64,000 nucleotides of DNA, taken from NCBI RefSeq assembly GCF_049341065.1, contig NZ_JBMPIX010000009.1:124001-188000 (forward strand). Direction: 5' to 3'. The translations under genes were made by a program, and so were the position numbers. The stretch is from Pacificoceanicola sp049341065. Lineage in GTDB: Bacteria > Pseudomonadota > Alphaproteobacteria > Rhodobacterales > Rhodobacteraceae. Under the pieces are notes generated by a model, which saw only the letters and a program-made list of their open reading frames with translations, was not told where the DNA came from and ran no database searches. Below, in pieces: positions 52,707 through 61,791 of this stretch. Position 1 is the first letter of the stretch. Every line of letters starts with the position of its first letter.

Positions 52707-53543
52707 ATGGCCAGTGAAGAGAAGAAGAGCGGTGGTATTCTTGAGACGATCAAGACCATCGTTTATGCGCTGCTGATCGCAGGCGTCTTTCGGACCTTCC
52801 TTTTTCAGCCATTCTGGATCCCGTCCGGCTCAATGAAGGACACGCTGCTGATCGGCGATTTCCTTTTTGTGAACAAGATGGCCTATGGCTATTCCTACGC
52901 CTCCTGCCCGTCGATCATCGCACCGCGTTTCGGCATCAACATTGATGCGCAGAACATCTGTGGCATCTTTGACGGGGACAACAAGCGCCTGTTCGGCTCA
53001 GAGCCCAAGCGCGGCGATGTGGTGGTTTTCCGGCACCCGGTTTCGGGCCGTGATTTCATCAAGCGCCTGATCGGCCTGCCCGGCGACAAGATTCAGGTCC
53101 GCAATGGCGTGTTGCAGATCAACGGCACCCCGGTCGAGCTGGAGCCAGCCGGCGTTTTTGAAGAGATCGCCGAAGCGCAAGGCCCCCAGCGCCTGCGCCC
53201 GCGCTGCGAGAACGGCCCGGTCGGCGAAGGCGGCCTGTGCACCAAGACCCGGATGACCGAAACACTGCCGAATGGCGTGAAGCATGACATTCTGAACATC
53301 GCGATGCAGGGTTCAGACAATACGTCGGTTTATACCGTGCCCGAGGGGCATTACTTTTTCATGGGCGACAACCGGGACAATTCCTCTGACAGCCGCGTGC
53401 CCAATATTGCGGGCGGTGTCGGCTTTGTGCCTTTCGAAAACCTTGTCGGACGCGCCGACCGGGTGATGTTCTCTTCGGCTGGACGCTCGATGCTGTTCTT
53501 CTGGACATGGCGCAGCGACCGGTTCTTCAAATCGATCCAATGA
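52707..53543 (+). CDS. lepB: Signal peptidase I
   Basis: LepB, 278 residues, removes signal peptides at the inner membrane. An N-terminal membrane helix (about 10-30) is followed by the catalytic Ser in WIPSGSMKDTLLIGDF and Lys in RDFIKRLIGLPGD, then MGDNRDNSSDSR. Its stop overlaps the rnc start by 4 bp (ATGA). Confidence 0.96.
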   Translation: MASEEKKSGGILETIKTIVYALLIAGVFRTFLFQPFWIPSGSMKDTLLIGDFLFVNKMAYGYSYASCPSIIAPRFGINIDAQNICGIFDGDNKRLFGSEPKRGDVVVFRHPVSGRDFIKRLIGLPGDKIQVRNGVLQINGTPVELEPAGVFEEIAEAQGPQRLRPRCENGPVGEGGLCTKTRMTETLPNGVKHDILNIAMQGSDNTSVYTVPEGHYFFMGDNRDNSSDSRVPNIAGGVGFVPFENLVGRADRVMFSSAGRSMLFFWTWRSDRFFKSIQ

Positions 53544-54229
53544 AGATCTCGGCCGAGCTGAAAGCGCTGGAAGACCGGCTGGGCTATGACTTTGCCCGGC
53601 CCGCGCTCTTGCGCCGCGCGGTCACGCACGGCTCGATGTCGGGGCCGGGGCGCGAGGACAACCAGCGGCTGGAGTTTCTCGGCGACCGGGTGCTGGGTCT
53701 TGTGATGGCCCAAGCGCTGTTGGAACACGACAAGGCCGCCAGCGAGGGTCAGCTTGCGCCGCGTTTCAACGCGCTTGTCCGCAAGGAAACCTGCGCCGAT
53801 GTCGCGCGCGAGATTGATCTGGGCGCGGCTTTGAAACTGGGTCGTTCGGAACAGAAAACCGGCGGGCGCCGCAAGATGGCGCTGCTGGGTGACGCCATGG
53901 AGGCGGTGATTGCCGCGGTCTATCTTGATGGCGGCTTCGAGCAGGCTCAGGCGCTGATCCTGCGTCTATGGGGCACCCGCGTCGAGAATGTCGAAGACGA
54001 CGCCAAGGACGCCAAGACCGCGCTTCAGGAATGGGCACAGGCACGCGGTTTGCTGCCGCCGCAATACGTGGAAATCGCGCGCTCGGGACCTGACCACGCG
54101 CCGGTGTTCACGATCGAAGCGCGCCTTCCCTCGGGCGAAACTGCCGAGTCAACCGCTGGCAATAAACGGCAGGCCGAACAAGCCGCCGCCAAAGCTCTGC
54201 TGGACAGGGTTGCTCAGGCCAAGGCCTGA
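53540..54229 (+). CDS. rnc: Ribonuclease III
   Basis: RNase III, 229 residues, cleaves double-stranded RNA in rRNA and mRNA processing. The signature is NQRLEFLGDRVLGLV near 39-53, the second acid site is ALLGDAMEAVIAAVYLDGG, and a C-terminal dsRNA-binding domain (about 155-225) ends in NKRQAEQAAAKALL. The 3' end overlaps the convergent J-domain gene by 16 bp, so antisense pairing of transcripts is possible. Confidence 0.96.
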   Translation: MKISAELKALEDRLGYDFARPALLRRAVTHGSMSGPGREDNQRLEFLGDRVLGLVMAQALLEHDKAASEGQLAPRFNALVRKETCADVAREIDLGAALKLGRSEQKTGGRRKMALLGDAMEAVIAAVYLDGGFEQAQALILRLWGTRVENVEDDAKDAKTALQEWAQARGLLPPQYVEIARSGPDHAPVFTIEARLPSGETAESTAGNKRQAEQAAAKALLDRVAQAKA

Positions 54230-54654
54230 ATTCGCCCTTCGGCCTTTTCCGAAAACATCGCCCTTGCGTCATCGAAACGCCCGGCTACCGCGCTTGGTCG
54301 CCCTGTGCGGACCATCGCAGGCGCGCGATCTTCCTGGCCGGGGGCCCGGTGCCGAGATTTGGTCTCGGGGCGAGGGCGTTCGGCGCGGCGCGCGGGCTTG
54401 GCCTTGCTTGCGGGTTGCTTGGACTTGGCGCTGCGCACCTCTTCGCGCACCCGGTTATGAAGGACCGACAGCCGGTCGTAGGCGTCATTGACAGCCATCA
54501 GCCGCTTGGTCGCCTCGGCCGCGCTGCCGTACCAGACATCGGGATGATAAGTCTTGACCAGACGGCGCCACGCTTCGCGGATCGCGCTGAAGTCATCTTC
54601 GGGCGACACGCCGAGAATGACATAGGGCGAGGGGCTTTGGTCAGGACGGGGCAT
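54214..54654 (-). CDS. J-domain (DnaJ-like) protein
   Basis: A 146-residue protein with an N-terminal J domain: YVILGVSPEDDFSAIREAWRRLVKTYHPDV includes the HPD tripeptide that stimulates Hsp70, followed by VNDAYDRLS. The C-terminus is basic and low-complexity (about 80-125, many Lys/Arg/Pro). It has no client-binding domain. It lies convergent to rnc and breaks the usual rnc-era arrangement. Confidence 0.88.
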   Translation of the reverse strand: MPRPDQSPSPYVILGVSPEDDFSAIREAWRRLVKTYHPDVWYGSAAEATKRLMAVNDAYDRLSVLHNRVREEVRSAKSKQPASKAKPARRAERPRPETKSRHRAPGQEDRAPAMVRTGRPSAVAGRFDDARAMFSEKAEGRIQALA

Positions 54655-54815
54655 GGGACGTATCCGATTTCACGTTGGTTGCACGTTCTTGCCAGTCCGG
54701 GCCGATGCCCCCGCGCCTTTCCGAAGCTGACAGAATAAGGCATAACTTTGGCGCGAATTTTAGGGAAGCCGCATTCTTGCCATAAAGTTAACGCGTCAGC
54801 GCCCCATTGAAGGTC

Positions 54816-54840
54816 CGTGGCAGGCTGAAATCTTGCCACG
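54816..54840. promoter_or_regulatory. Inverted repeat upstream of the EamA gene
   Basis: CGTGGCA and TGCCACG, 7 bp each with an 11-bp spacer, lie 63 bp before the EamA ATG in a 248-bp divergent region. This may be an operator or an RNA hairpin. Confidence 0.35.
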
Positions 54841-54902
54841 GCAGACTGTTCGCCGCCCTCGTTCCCCTGTACCAAAGCCGCGAAAGACATGCGGGGACGG
54901 AA

Positions 54903-55805
54903 ATGAGCGACAACCTCAAAGGCAGCCTTTGGATGATGCTCGCCATGCTGGGCTTTGGGATCGAAGACGCCTTCTTCAAAGCAGCAACAGGTTCGGGCGG
55001 GGTCACGGCGGGCATGGGAACAGTGCAATTCGGCCTGATTGCGATGTTGTCCTATGCCCTCTACGCCCGCAGCAAGGGCGTCGCGCTTTGGGACCCGGCC
55101 TATCTGCAAAAGGGCCTGTTGATCCGCACAGCGTTCGAGATCTGCGGGCGCCTGTTTTTCGCGCTCAGCCTTGCCTATACCCCGCTCTCGACCACATCCG
55201 CGATCCTTCAGGCGGCGCCTTTGGTGGTGATGCTTTGCGCCGGTTTGATCCTTGGCGAAAAGATCGGTCCGCGTCGCTGGGCGGCCATGGCCGTCGGGTT
55301 TCTTGGCGTTTTGCTGATCATCCGCCCCTCGCCTTCGGGAATCGAAGCCAATGCCATCTTTGCCCTGTTGGGGATGATCGGCTTTGCCGGACGCGACGTC
55401 GCCACACGCACCAGCCCGCCACATGTCCACGCCGCGCAACTTGGGGTTCTGGGCTTTGCCGTGGTCACTTTTGCCGGCCTCGTCATCCTTGCGTTCGAGC
55501 CGGGTGCTCCCAGCCTGCCCAGTGCTCCGGCTGCGCTGCTGATCTGCGGCACCGCAATGGCGGGCGTCATCGGCTACACTGCCCTGACCGCCGCCATGCG
55601 CACCGGCGAAGTATCGGTTGTCGCGCCCTTTCGCTATTCGCGCCTGATTGTGGCGCTGGTGATCGCCTACGCCATCTTCAACGAACGCCCTGACGCGATG
55701 ACCCTGATCGGGGCGGCACTGATCGTCGGCTCGGGAACCTATTCGCTCTGGCGCGATGGCAGGGCTGGCGCGGCGCGCCGTTCCGCGCTAAAGGGCAGAG
55801 CTTGA
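54903..55805 (+). CDS. EamA/DMT-superfamily transporter
   Basis: A 300-residue membrane protein with about ten helices in two EamA repeats. It begins MSDNLKGSLWMMLAMLGFGIEDA and includes AYTPLSTTSAILQAAPLVVMLCAG near 93-116 and TALTAAMRTGEVSVVAPFRYSR near 223-244. It probably exports a metabolite; the substrate is unknown. The frame extends upstream without a start; the ATG at 54903 follows GGGGACGGAA. It lies 14 bp upstream of era. Confidence 0.88.
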   Translation: MSDNLKGSLWMMLAMLGFGIEDAFFKAATGSGGVTAGMGTVQFGLIAMLSYALYARSKGVALWDPAYLQKGLLIRTAFEICGRLFFALSLAYTPLSTTSAILQAAPLVVMLCAGLILGEKIGPRRWAAMAVGFLGVLLIIRPSPSGIEANAIFALLGMIGFAGRDVATRTSPPHVHAAQLGVLGFAVVTFAGLVILAFEPGAPSLPSAPAALLICGTAMAGVIGYTALTAAMRTGEVSVVAPFRYSRLIVALVIAYAIFNERPDAMTLIGAALIVGSGTYSLWRDGRAGAARRSALKGRA

Positions 55806-55819
55806 ACAAGGACAGCTCC

Positions 55820-56728
55820 ATGACCCAACGCGCCGGTTTTATCGCCCTGATCGGAGAGCCCAACGCAGGCAAATCCACTCTCACCAATCGCATGGTGGGG
55901 GCCAAGGTTTCGATCGTTACCCACAAGGTCCAGACCACCCGAGCGCGCATCCGCGGCGTGGCCATCGAGGGCGACAGCCAATTGGTCTTTGTCGACACGC
56001 CCGGCCTGTTCAAACCCAAGCGTCGGCTTGACCGCGCCATGGTCGCCGCAGCATGGGGCGGCGCCGCCGATGCCGATATCATCGTGCTTCTCGTCGAAGC
56101 GCATCGCGGCGTGACCGAGGGCGTCAAACGCATCCTCGAAGGACTGAATGAACTGCCCAAAGGCCGTAAGATCGCCCTTGCAATCAATAAGATAGATCGC
56201 GTTCAGCCGGACGGGCTGCTCGCCATCACGCAGCAGATGAACGAGGCATTCCCCTTCGTCAAAACCTTCATGATCTCGGCCGAAAAGGGCCGCGGGGTGG
56301 ACGATCTGCGCAAATGGCTGGCCGCGGAATTGCCGGAAGAACCCTGGCTTTATCCCGAAGACCAGATCGCCGATCTGCCCCTGCGGATGATCGCCGCCGA
56401 AATTACCCGCGAAAAACTGACCCTGCGGCTGCACCAGGAATTGCCCTACCAACTGACCGTGGAAACCGAATGCTGGGAAGAACGCAAGGATGGCTCGGCG
56501 CGGATCGATCAGATCGTCTATGTCGCCCGCGACGGCCACAAGGGAATCATCCTCGGCAACAAGGGTGAAACGATCAAGGCAATCTCAAAGGCCGCGCGTG
56601 AAGAGCTTCAGGAATTCCTTGGCCGCAAGATTCACCTCTTCCTCCAGGTCAAGGTTCGCGCCAACTGGCTGGAAGAAAAAGAACGCTATTCGGAAATGGG
56701 CCTAGATTTCCGCGACGGCAATGCCTGA
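55820..56728 (+). CDS. era: GTPase Era
   Basis: Era, 302 residues, binds 16S rRNA and is needed for small-subunit assembly. Its G1 motif is GEPNAGKST near 12-20, the G3 motif is VDTPGLF and G4 is NKIDRV. The C-terminal KH domain (about 205-300) includes VKVRANWLEEKERY. The ATG at 55820 is preferred to an upstream TTG. It overlaps the DUF1491 gene by 8 bp and is part of a run into recO. Confidence 0.95.
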   Translation: MTQRAGFIALIGEPNAGKSTLTNRMVGAKVSIVTHKVQTTRARIRGVAIEGDSQLVFVDTPGLFKPKRRLDRAMVAAAWGGAADADIIVLLVEAHRGVTEGVKRILEGLNELPKGRKIALAINKIDRVQPDGLLAITQQMNEAFPFVKTFMISAEKGRGVDDLRKWLAAELPEEPWLYPEDQIADLPLRMIAAEITREKLTLRLHQELPYQLTVETECWEERKDGSARIDQIVYVARDGHKGIILGNKGETIKAISKAAREELQEFLGRKIHLFLQVKVRANWLEEKERYSEMGLDFRDGNA

Positions 56729-57059
56729 ACCCCGTTTGACCGCCCGCTTCTGGGTCGATGCCTATCTGGCACGCCTGCGCCTGTACGATATCCCGGCCTT
56801 TGTCACAGCTCATGGCGACGACACGGCTGGCGCGGTGCTGGTCAAACTGGCCACTCTTGACGGCAAGGCCACGGCCTTTACCCGCAGTTTCGACCTGATG
56901 ACAGGCGCACGGCATTGGGCCGAACTGGCCAATGGCCCCGAGCCCGAGGTCGATGCCTCAATCGCGAAACAGCGCAGTTTTGACCCCGACCTGTGGGTGA
57001 TCGAAGTCGAAGACAAACACGGCCGCCACCTGCTGGGCGACGTCGGACTTTCCGACTGA
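56721..57059 (+). CDS. DUF1491 family protein
   Basis: A 112-residue protein matching DUF1491: PRLTARFWVDAYLARLRLYDIPAFVTAHG, AGAVLVKLATLDG and FDPDLWVIEVEDKHGRHLL. The family is found in alphaproteobacteria between era and recO and its function is unknown. It overlaps era by 8 bp. 208 bp without a gene follows before recO, containing short GC-rich hairpins (CCCGCC-ATA-GGCGGG at 57170-57184). Confidence 0.9.
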   Translation: MPEPRLTARFWVDAYLARLRLYDIPAFVTAHGDDTAGAVLVKLATLDGKATAFTRSFDLMTGARHWAELANGPEPEVDASIAKQRSFDPDLWVIEVEDKHGRHLLGDVGLSD

Positions 57060-57267
57060 CGTCCGAAACGGGGCGTAACCGCGCAAAACAGTGAAGCACA
57101 ATCCCCCTCGCCACATCGTCCAACCCCATCAAGACAGCGCAACTTCGCCACGGGCACCCACCGGAGCCACCCGCCATAGGCGGGAGGCGACATATCCTGC
57201 GCGCGCGTCAGCGCGCTCCGCGTAACAACCGCTTGCCAGCAGGCTCACACCTCGCCACCTTGCGCAG

Positions 57268-58005
57268 ATGGAATGGCGCGACACCGGAATTCTGCTCAGC
57301 ACCCGAAAGCACGGCGAAAATTCGCTGATACTCGAGGTTTTCACCCCCGAACATGGCCGACACCTGGGCGTTCTGCGCGGCGGTACCTCGCGCAAGATGG
57401 CGCCCTACCTGCAACCCGGCGCGCAACTTGATCTGACATGGAAAGCCCGCCTCGAAGATCACATGGGCGCTTTCACCGCCGAACCCGAAAGATCGCGGGC
57501 CGCGATGGCGCTTGGGCACCGGATCGCCTTGGCCGGCCTCAACACGACCCTGGCCCTGCTGACATTCTGCCTGCCCGAACGCGAGGCACACCGACCACTT
57601 TACAACCGCAGCGAAGCCTTGCTGGATCTTCTCGGTCAACCTGATCTGTGGCCGCTGGCCTACCTTCGCTGGGAACTGGCCCTGCTCGAAGAACTGGGCT
57701 TTGGCCTTGATCTGACGCGATGCGCCGCCACCGGCAGCACCGAGGATCTGGCCTATGTCTCTCCCAAGTCGGGACGCGCTGTCTCGCGCGCAGGGGCCGG
57801 GGAATGGGCAGATCGCATGTTGCCCCTGCCAGATGTGCTCTTGGGGAAAGGCGCGGCCCCTGACCGTGAAATCGTCACCGCCCTGCAAACCACGGGTTTC
57901 TTTCTGGAACATCGCCTCGCGCCACAGCTCAGCGACCGCCCCCTACCCGCCGCCCGCAGTGCATTTCTCGATCTACTCGCCCGACAATCACAGCGCCCTG
58001 CCTGA
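57268..58005 (+). CDS. recO: DNA repair protein RecO
   Basis: RecO, 245 residues, works with RecR to load RecA at gaps. The N-terminal OB-fold starts MEWRDTGILLSTRKHGENSLILEVFTPEHG, and the rest is the helical C-terminal domain with a family-typical LRWELALLEELGFGLDLTRCAATG. It is complete. Confidence 0.94.
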   Translation: MEWRDTGILLSTRKHGENSLILEVFTPEHGRHLGVLRGGTSRKMAPYLQPGAQLDLTWKARLEDHMGAFTAEPERSRAAMALGHRIALAGLNTTLALLTFCLPEREAHRPLYNRSEALLDLLGQPDLWPLAYLRWELALLEELGFGLDLTRCAATGSTEDLAYVSPKSGRAVSRAGAGEWADRMLPLPDVLLGKGAAPDREIVTALQTTGFFLEHRLAPQLSDRPLPAARSAFLDLLARQSQRPA

Positions 58006-58076
58006 GACCTTATGCCAGATCCACGGCGCATCGTGCTCTCTTCCCCCTTCCGGCGATCCGGGCTAGGAAAGACGCA

Positions 58077-58742
58077 ATGATATGGACCTTGCCAAATATC
58101 CTGACTGTCTTGCGTCTGCTCGCCGCCCCTGGCGTCGCGGTCATGTTTCTCTATTTCCACCGGCCCTTTGCAGATTGGGCCGCGCTGCTATTGTTCCTGA
58201 CCGCGTCTATCACTGACTGGTTCGACGGCCACCTCGCGCGCGCATGGAAACAGGAAACCAAGATCGGCACCATGCTCGACCCGATCGCCGACAAGGCAAT
58301 GGTGGTGATCGCCCTCATGGTGATCGTCGGCTATTCCTCCATGTCGCCATGGCTGGTCCTGCCCGCGACCTTCATCCTATTCCGCGAAGTCTTTGTATCT
58401 GGCCTGCGGGAATTTCTGGGCGATGTCTCGGGCACGCTCAAAGTGACCAAACTCGCCAAATGGAAGACCACCGCGCAGATGGTCGCCATTGCCATTCTCT
58501 TCGCCCAGGGCGTGTTCGAGCATTATCTGGGCATGTCGGTCTTTGGCCTCGACGATCCGATGATCAACGATATCCTGTCGGGCCGGGTCGAAGACACCCT
58601 TGGCCTGCGCTGGAAATACTCGGGCATGATCTGGGCGGGCAACATCGGGCTGGCGCTGCTTTGGCTCGCCGCCGCGCTGACTCTGGTCACCGGTTGGGAT
58701 TACTTCCACAAGGCTCTGCCCTTCCTAAAAGAGGACCGCTGA
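58077..58742 (+). CDS. pgsA: CDP-diacylglycerol-glycerol-3-phosphate 3-phosphatidyltransferase
   Basis: A 221-residue membrane enzyme that makes phosphatidylglycerol phosphate. It begins MIWTLPNILTVLRLLAAPGVAV and has the CDP-alcohol phosphatidyltransferase motif in SITDWFDGHLARAWKQETKIG and TMLDPIADK, which holds the metal-binding Asp residues. Several membrane helices are evident. It is followed 1 bp later by moaD. Confidence 0.95.
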   Translation: MIWTLPNILTVLRLLAAPGVAVMFLYFHRPFADWAALLLFLTASITDWFDGHLARAWKQETKIGTMLDPIADKAMVVIALMVIVGYSSMSPWLVLPATFILFREVFVSGLREFLGDVSGTLKVTKLAKWKTTAQMVAIAILFAQGVFEHYLGMSVFGLDDPMINDILSGRVEDTLGLRWKYSGMIWAGNIGLALLWLAAALTLVTGWDYFHKALPFLKEDR

Positions 58743-58743
58743 A

Positions 58744-58989
58744 ATGGACGTGCTTTACTTTGCCTGGGTCCGTGAACGGATCGGCCTGCCCAAGGAACGC
58801 GTTGAAACACAGGCGCGCACCGTCAACGAACTGGTCGCCGAACTGCGCGCCCGCGAAGACCGGTACGACGCGGCCTTTGCCGATCTGTCCGCCCTGCGCG
58901 TCGCCGTCGATCAGGATCTGACGGATTTTGACGCCTCTATCGTAGGTGCCCGCGAAGTGGCCTTTTTCCCGCCGATGACGGGGGGATAA
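58744..58989 (+). CDS. moaD: Molybdopterin synthase sulfur carrier subunit MoaD
   Basis: MoaD, 81 residues, is a ubiquitin-like sulfur carrier ending in the GG tail (FFPPMTGG) that is thiocarboxylated. It begins MDVLYFAWVRERIGL. It pairs with MoaE, whose start follows after 4 bp, to build molybdopterin. Confidence 0.94.
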   Translation: MDVLYFAWVRERIGLPKERVETQARTVNELVAELRAREDRYDAAFADLSALRVAVDQDLTDFDASIVGAREVAFFPPMTGG

Positions 58990-58993
58990 GCCC

Positions 58994-59437
58994 ATGCGTA
59001 TCGTCGTTCAGGAAGCCCCCTTCGATTTTGGTGCCGAGGCTGAATCCTTTGCCTCGGGCAGGCACGACATGGGCGCTGTGGTTACCTTCACCGGTATCGT
59101 GCGGGATCTCGCATCTGGCGATCTCGATGCCATGGAGATCGAACATTATCCCGGGATGACTGAAAAGGCGCTGGAGGCGATCGCCGCCGAGGCTGTGCAG
59201 CGGTGGTCCTTGGGGGATGTGCTGGTGATCCACCGCTATGGCCGGATGGTGCCGGGCGACAAGATCATGATGGTCGCCACCGCAGCCCCACACCGCAAAG
59301 ATGCTTTCGAGGCCGCCGAATACCTGATGGACTATCTGAAATCCCGCGCGCCTTTCTGGAAGAAAGAGCACACCAGCCAAACCGCTGACTGGGTCGCCGC
59401 CAAGGACGAAGACGAAGACGCCCTGACACGCTGGTAA
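58994..59437 (+). CDS. moaE: Molybdopterin synthase catalytic subunit MoaE
   Basis: MoaE, 147 residues, transfers sulfur from MoaD to precursor Z. Family segments are GAVVTFTGIVRD near 28-39, MEIEHYPGMTEKALE, VIHRYGRMVPGD and SRAPFWKKEHT with the conserved Lys residues. It follows moaD directly. Confidence 0.95.
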   Translation: MRIVVQEAPFDFGAEAESFASGRHDMGAVVTFTGIVRDLASGDLDAMEIEHYPGMTEKALEAIAAEAVQRWSLGDVLVIHRYGRMVPGDKIMMVATAAPHRKDAFEAAEYLMDYLKSRAPFWKKEHTSQTADWVAAKDEDEDALTRW

Positions 59438-59444
59438 GCCCGCC

Positions 59445-59467
59445 CTCTTCATCTTGTTTCAAATACC
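59445..59467 (-). repeat. Intergenic AAGATGAAG motif after moaE
   Basis: On the minus strand, GGTATTTGAAACAAGATGAAG appears 7 bp after the moaE stop. It is a close relative of the element after ade at 35181-35200. Function unknown. Confidence 0.5.
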
Positions 59468-59533
59468 CAATCAAGACTCCAGCCACGCACGGGCAACCGC
59501 AGAAGCCACCGCAACGCTTGCCAGCTCCCCGCT

Positions 59534-59554
59534 TTGGTCATATCATTTGACCAA
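59534..59554. promoter_or_regulatory. GntR/FCD-type operator upstream of its regulator gene
   Basis: TTGGTCA and TGACCAA (7-bp inverted repeat, spacer TATCATT) lie 15 bp before the regulator ATG. The TTGGTC..GACCAA type is common for FCD-subfamily GntR sites such as PdhR, LldR and GlcC, so autoregulation is likely. Confidence 0.6.
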
Positions 59555-59569
59555 TTACCAAGGTGATCC

Positions 59570-60340
59570 ATGCCCTTCCGCCCCGTTCAGTCCGAAAAAC
59601 TCTCGACCGCCGTGGTCCGCCAGATCGAACAACTGATCCTGCGCGGCATCCTGCGTCCGGGCGAACGGCTGCCTGCGGAACGCACTCTGGCCGAGCAACT
59701 GGAGGTCTCGCGCCCTTCGCTGCGCGAGGCTGTCGCCGAACTGCAGGCCCGCGGCCTTCTTACCAGTCGGGCGGGCGCCGGGATCTACGTGACCGAGGTG
59801 CTTGGCAGCGCCTTTTCCGACGCACTAATCCAGCTTTTTGCAGGACACGACGAGGCGGTTTTTGACTACCTCAGTTTTCGCCGTGACATGGAGGGGTTGG
59901 CCGCTGAACGCGCTGCCAGCTATGGGACCGATACCGATCTGGCCGTCATTCAAGAACTGTTCGACAAGATGGTTGCTGCCCATGGCAAGCGGAACCCTGA
60001 CGACGAGGCCAGTCTGGACGCCGAATTCCATCTGGCAATCATCGAGGCCAGCCATAACGTGATAATGCTGCACATGATGCGCTCGATGTACCAGTTGTTG
60101 CGCGAAGGCGTGTTCTACAATCGCCGGATCATGTTCCGTCAGCGCACCACGCGCGAGGCGCTGTTGGATCAGCACCGCGCCATCAACGACGCCTTGCAGG
60201 CGCGCGACGCCAAGGGCGCGCGTCAGGCCGTCGAGCAGCATCTGACGTTTGTCGAAAAGGCTTTGCACGCGGACCGCAAGGCCGAGGCGAACGAAGACAT
60301 CGCCCGCCAGCGCCTTGAACGGGAAAAAGCCCGGGATTAG
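59570..60340 (+). CDS. GntR-family (FCD) transcriptional regulator
   Basis: A 256-residue regulator with an N-terminal winged helix (about 8-72, LRPGERLPAERTLAEQLEVSRPSLREAVAEL) and a C-terminal all-helical FCD domain (about 95-230), where metal-binding His residues include EFHLAIIEAS and DQHRAINDAL. It lies convergent to uxuB with a 4-bp overlap and probably senses a sugar acid. Whether its targets are the uxu genes is inference. Confidence 0.88.
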   Translation: MPFRPVQSEKLSTAVVRQIEQLILRGILRPGERLPAERTLAEQLEVSRPSLREAVAELQARGLLTSRAGAGIYVTEVLGSAFSDALIQLFAGHDEAVFDYLSFRRDMEGLAAERAASYGTDTDLAVIQELFDKMVAAHGKRNPDDEASLDAEFHLAIIEASHNVIMLHMMRSMYQLLREGVFYNRRIMFRQRTTREALLDQHRAINDALQARDAKGARQAVEQHLTFVEKALHADRKAEANEDIARQRLEREKARD

Positions 60341-61791
60341 TCCGCCCCGGCAGCCGTGTCGATTGCAGCACGCATGCCTTGCCCATACATCACCGACAAG
60401 TGCCGCAAGACCCCCGAGCGAAAGTCCTGAGAGTCCCGCAAAGCCATTGGCATGAATCCCGGCAAATTGCAGAGCCTCTCGGCAATGCCTTCTGGATGTT
60501 CGACAGCCACCAATGCCATCGCGATCTCGGCTTCGCGCGGGTCTCGCAAGGCATAGCTCTGCCCGTCCCCGTCACGGCCCAAGGCATAGCACATCCAGGC
60601 CGCCGTCGCGAAAGCGAAGGCATCCATGGATTGCCCACGCGAAAGCGCTTCAACCGCAGGGGCAAAGATCCGTTGTGGCAGCTTTTCCGTGCCGTCCATT
60701 GCGATCTGATAGGTCTCATGCGCCAGATGCGGGTTCTCGAAGCGTTGGCAAAGCTGATCGGCATATCCCGCCAGATCGACCCCCGGCACCGGCGCAAGCG
60801 TACCAGAGGCCGCCGCCATATGCCGGCGCACCATCGAGGCCAACGCCCTATCCTGCATCACATCGCGCACATATTTATGCCCCGCCAGAAATCCCGCGTA
60901 GGCCAGCATCGAATGTGCGCCGTTCAGCATCCGCAGTTTCATGTCCTCATAGGACGCCACGTCCTTGACGAACAAAGCGCCCCCAGCTTCCCAAGCGGGG
61001 CGTCCGCCGGGGAATTCGTCCTCGATGACCCATTGGTGAAAGGTCTCGGTCTCAACTGCGGCAGCGTCTTTAAGACCGGTCAACTCCTGCGCCAGCGCAA
61101 GGGTCTGCGGCCCGCTGGCCGGGGTGATCCGGTCCACCATGGTCGAAGGAAAGGCCACCTTGGATTCAATATGCGCGACCAAGTTCGGCGCGGTTTCGGA
61201 CGCAAAACTTAGCAAAAGCGCGCGCACCATCTCGCCATTTCCGGGCAGGTTATCGCAGCACAAAACGGTAAAGGGCGGCACACCGGCAGCGCGCCGTTGC
61301 GCCAGCGCCCAGACCAGCAAACCCGCAACACCGATGGGCTGGCCCGGATGCTCCAGATCATGAGCGATCGCCGGGTGGCTCCGATCAATGCCGCCATTGC
61401 CCCGATCAATGCCATAGCCCTTTTCGGTCACCGTCAGGCTGACGATCCGGGTTTCCGGTGCGCAGAGCGCGGCAAGGATCGTCCCGCGGTCCTTACCCAG
61501 CGCCAAGGCCGCGGCCAGCGCGCCGATTACCCGCGCCTTGGTACCCTCGATTCCGCGCTCGATCAGGGTGAACAGGCCGTCCTGCGGGGCCAACGCTTCG
61601 GCAACCTCTGTGCTGCGCAGGCTGACGCCGATGATGCGCCAATCGCCTCCATCGGCGGTCAGAGCCGCATCGGTATAGGCCGCCTGATGCGCTTTGTGGA
61701 ACGCGCCAAGACCCAGATGCACGATCCCCGCACCATGCGCCGCAGGATCAAAGCCCATGGCGGGAGCCGTTGCCAAAGACAGCCGAGTCAT
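60337..61791 (-). CDS. uxuB: D-mannonate oxidoreductase/fructuronate reductase family protein
   Basis: A 484-residue mannitol-dehydrogenase-family enzyme that interconverts D-fructuronate and D-mannonate with NAD. The N-terminal NAD site is GIVHLGLGAFHKAHQ at 22-36. The catalytic region is MKLRMLNGAHSMLAYAG near 280-296, holding the Lys, Asn and His residues. The substrate is inferred from uxuA next to it (ATGA overlap). It is complete. Confidence 0.88.
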   Translation of the reverse strand: MTRLSLATAPAMGFDPAAHGAGIVHLGLGAFHKAHQAAYTDAALTADGGDWRIIGVSLRSTEVAEALAPQDGLFTLIERGIEGTKARVIGALAAALALGKDRGTILAALCAPETRIVSLTVTEKGYGIDRGNGGIDRSHPAIAHDLEHPGQPIGVAGLLVWALAQRRAAGVPPFTVLCCDNLPGNGEMVRALLLSFASETAPNLVAHIESKVAFPSTMVDRITPASGPQTLALAQELTGLKDAAAVETETFHQWVIEDEFPGGRPAWEAGGALFVKDVASYEDMKLRMLNGAHSMLAYAGFLAGHKYVRDVMQDRALASMVRRHMAAASGTLAPVPGVDLAGYADQLCQRFENPHLAHETYQIAMDGTEKLPQRIFAPAVEALSRGQSMDAFAFATAAWMCYALGRDGDGQSYALRDPREAEIAMALVAVEHPEGIAERLCNLPGFMPMALRDSQDFRSGVLRHLSVMYGQGMRAAIDTAAGAD

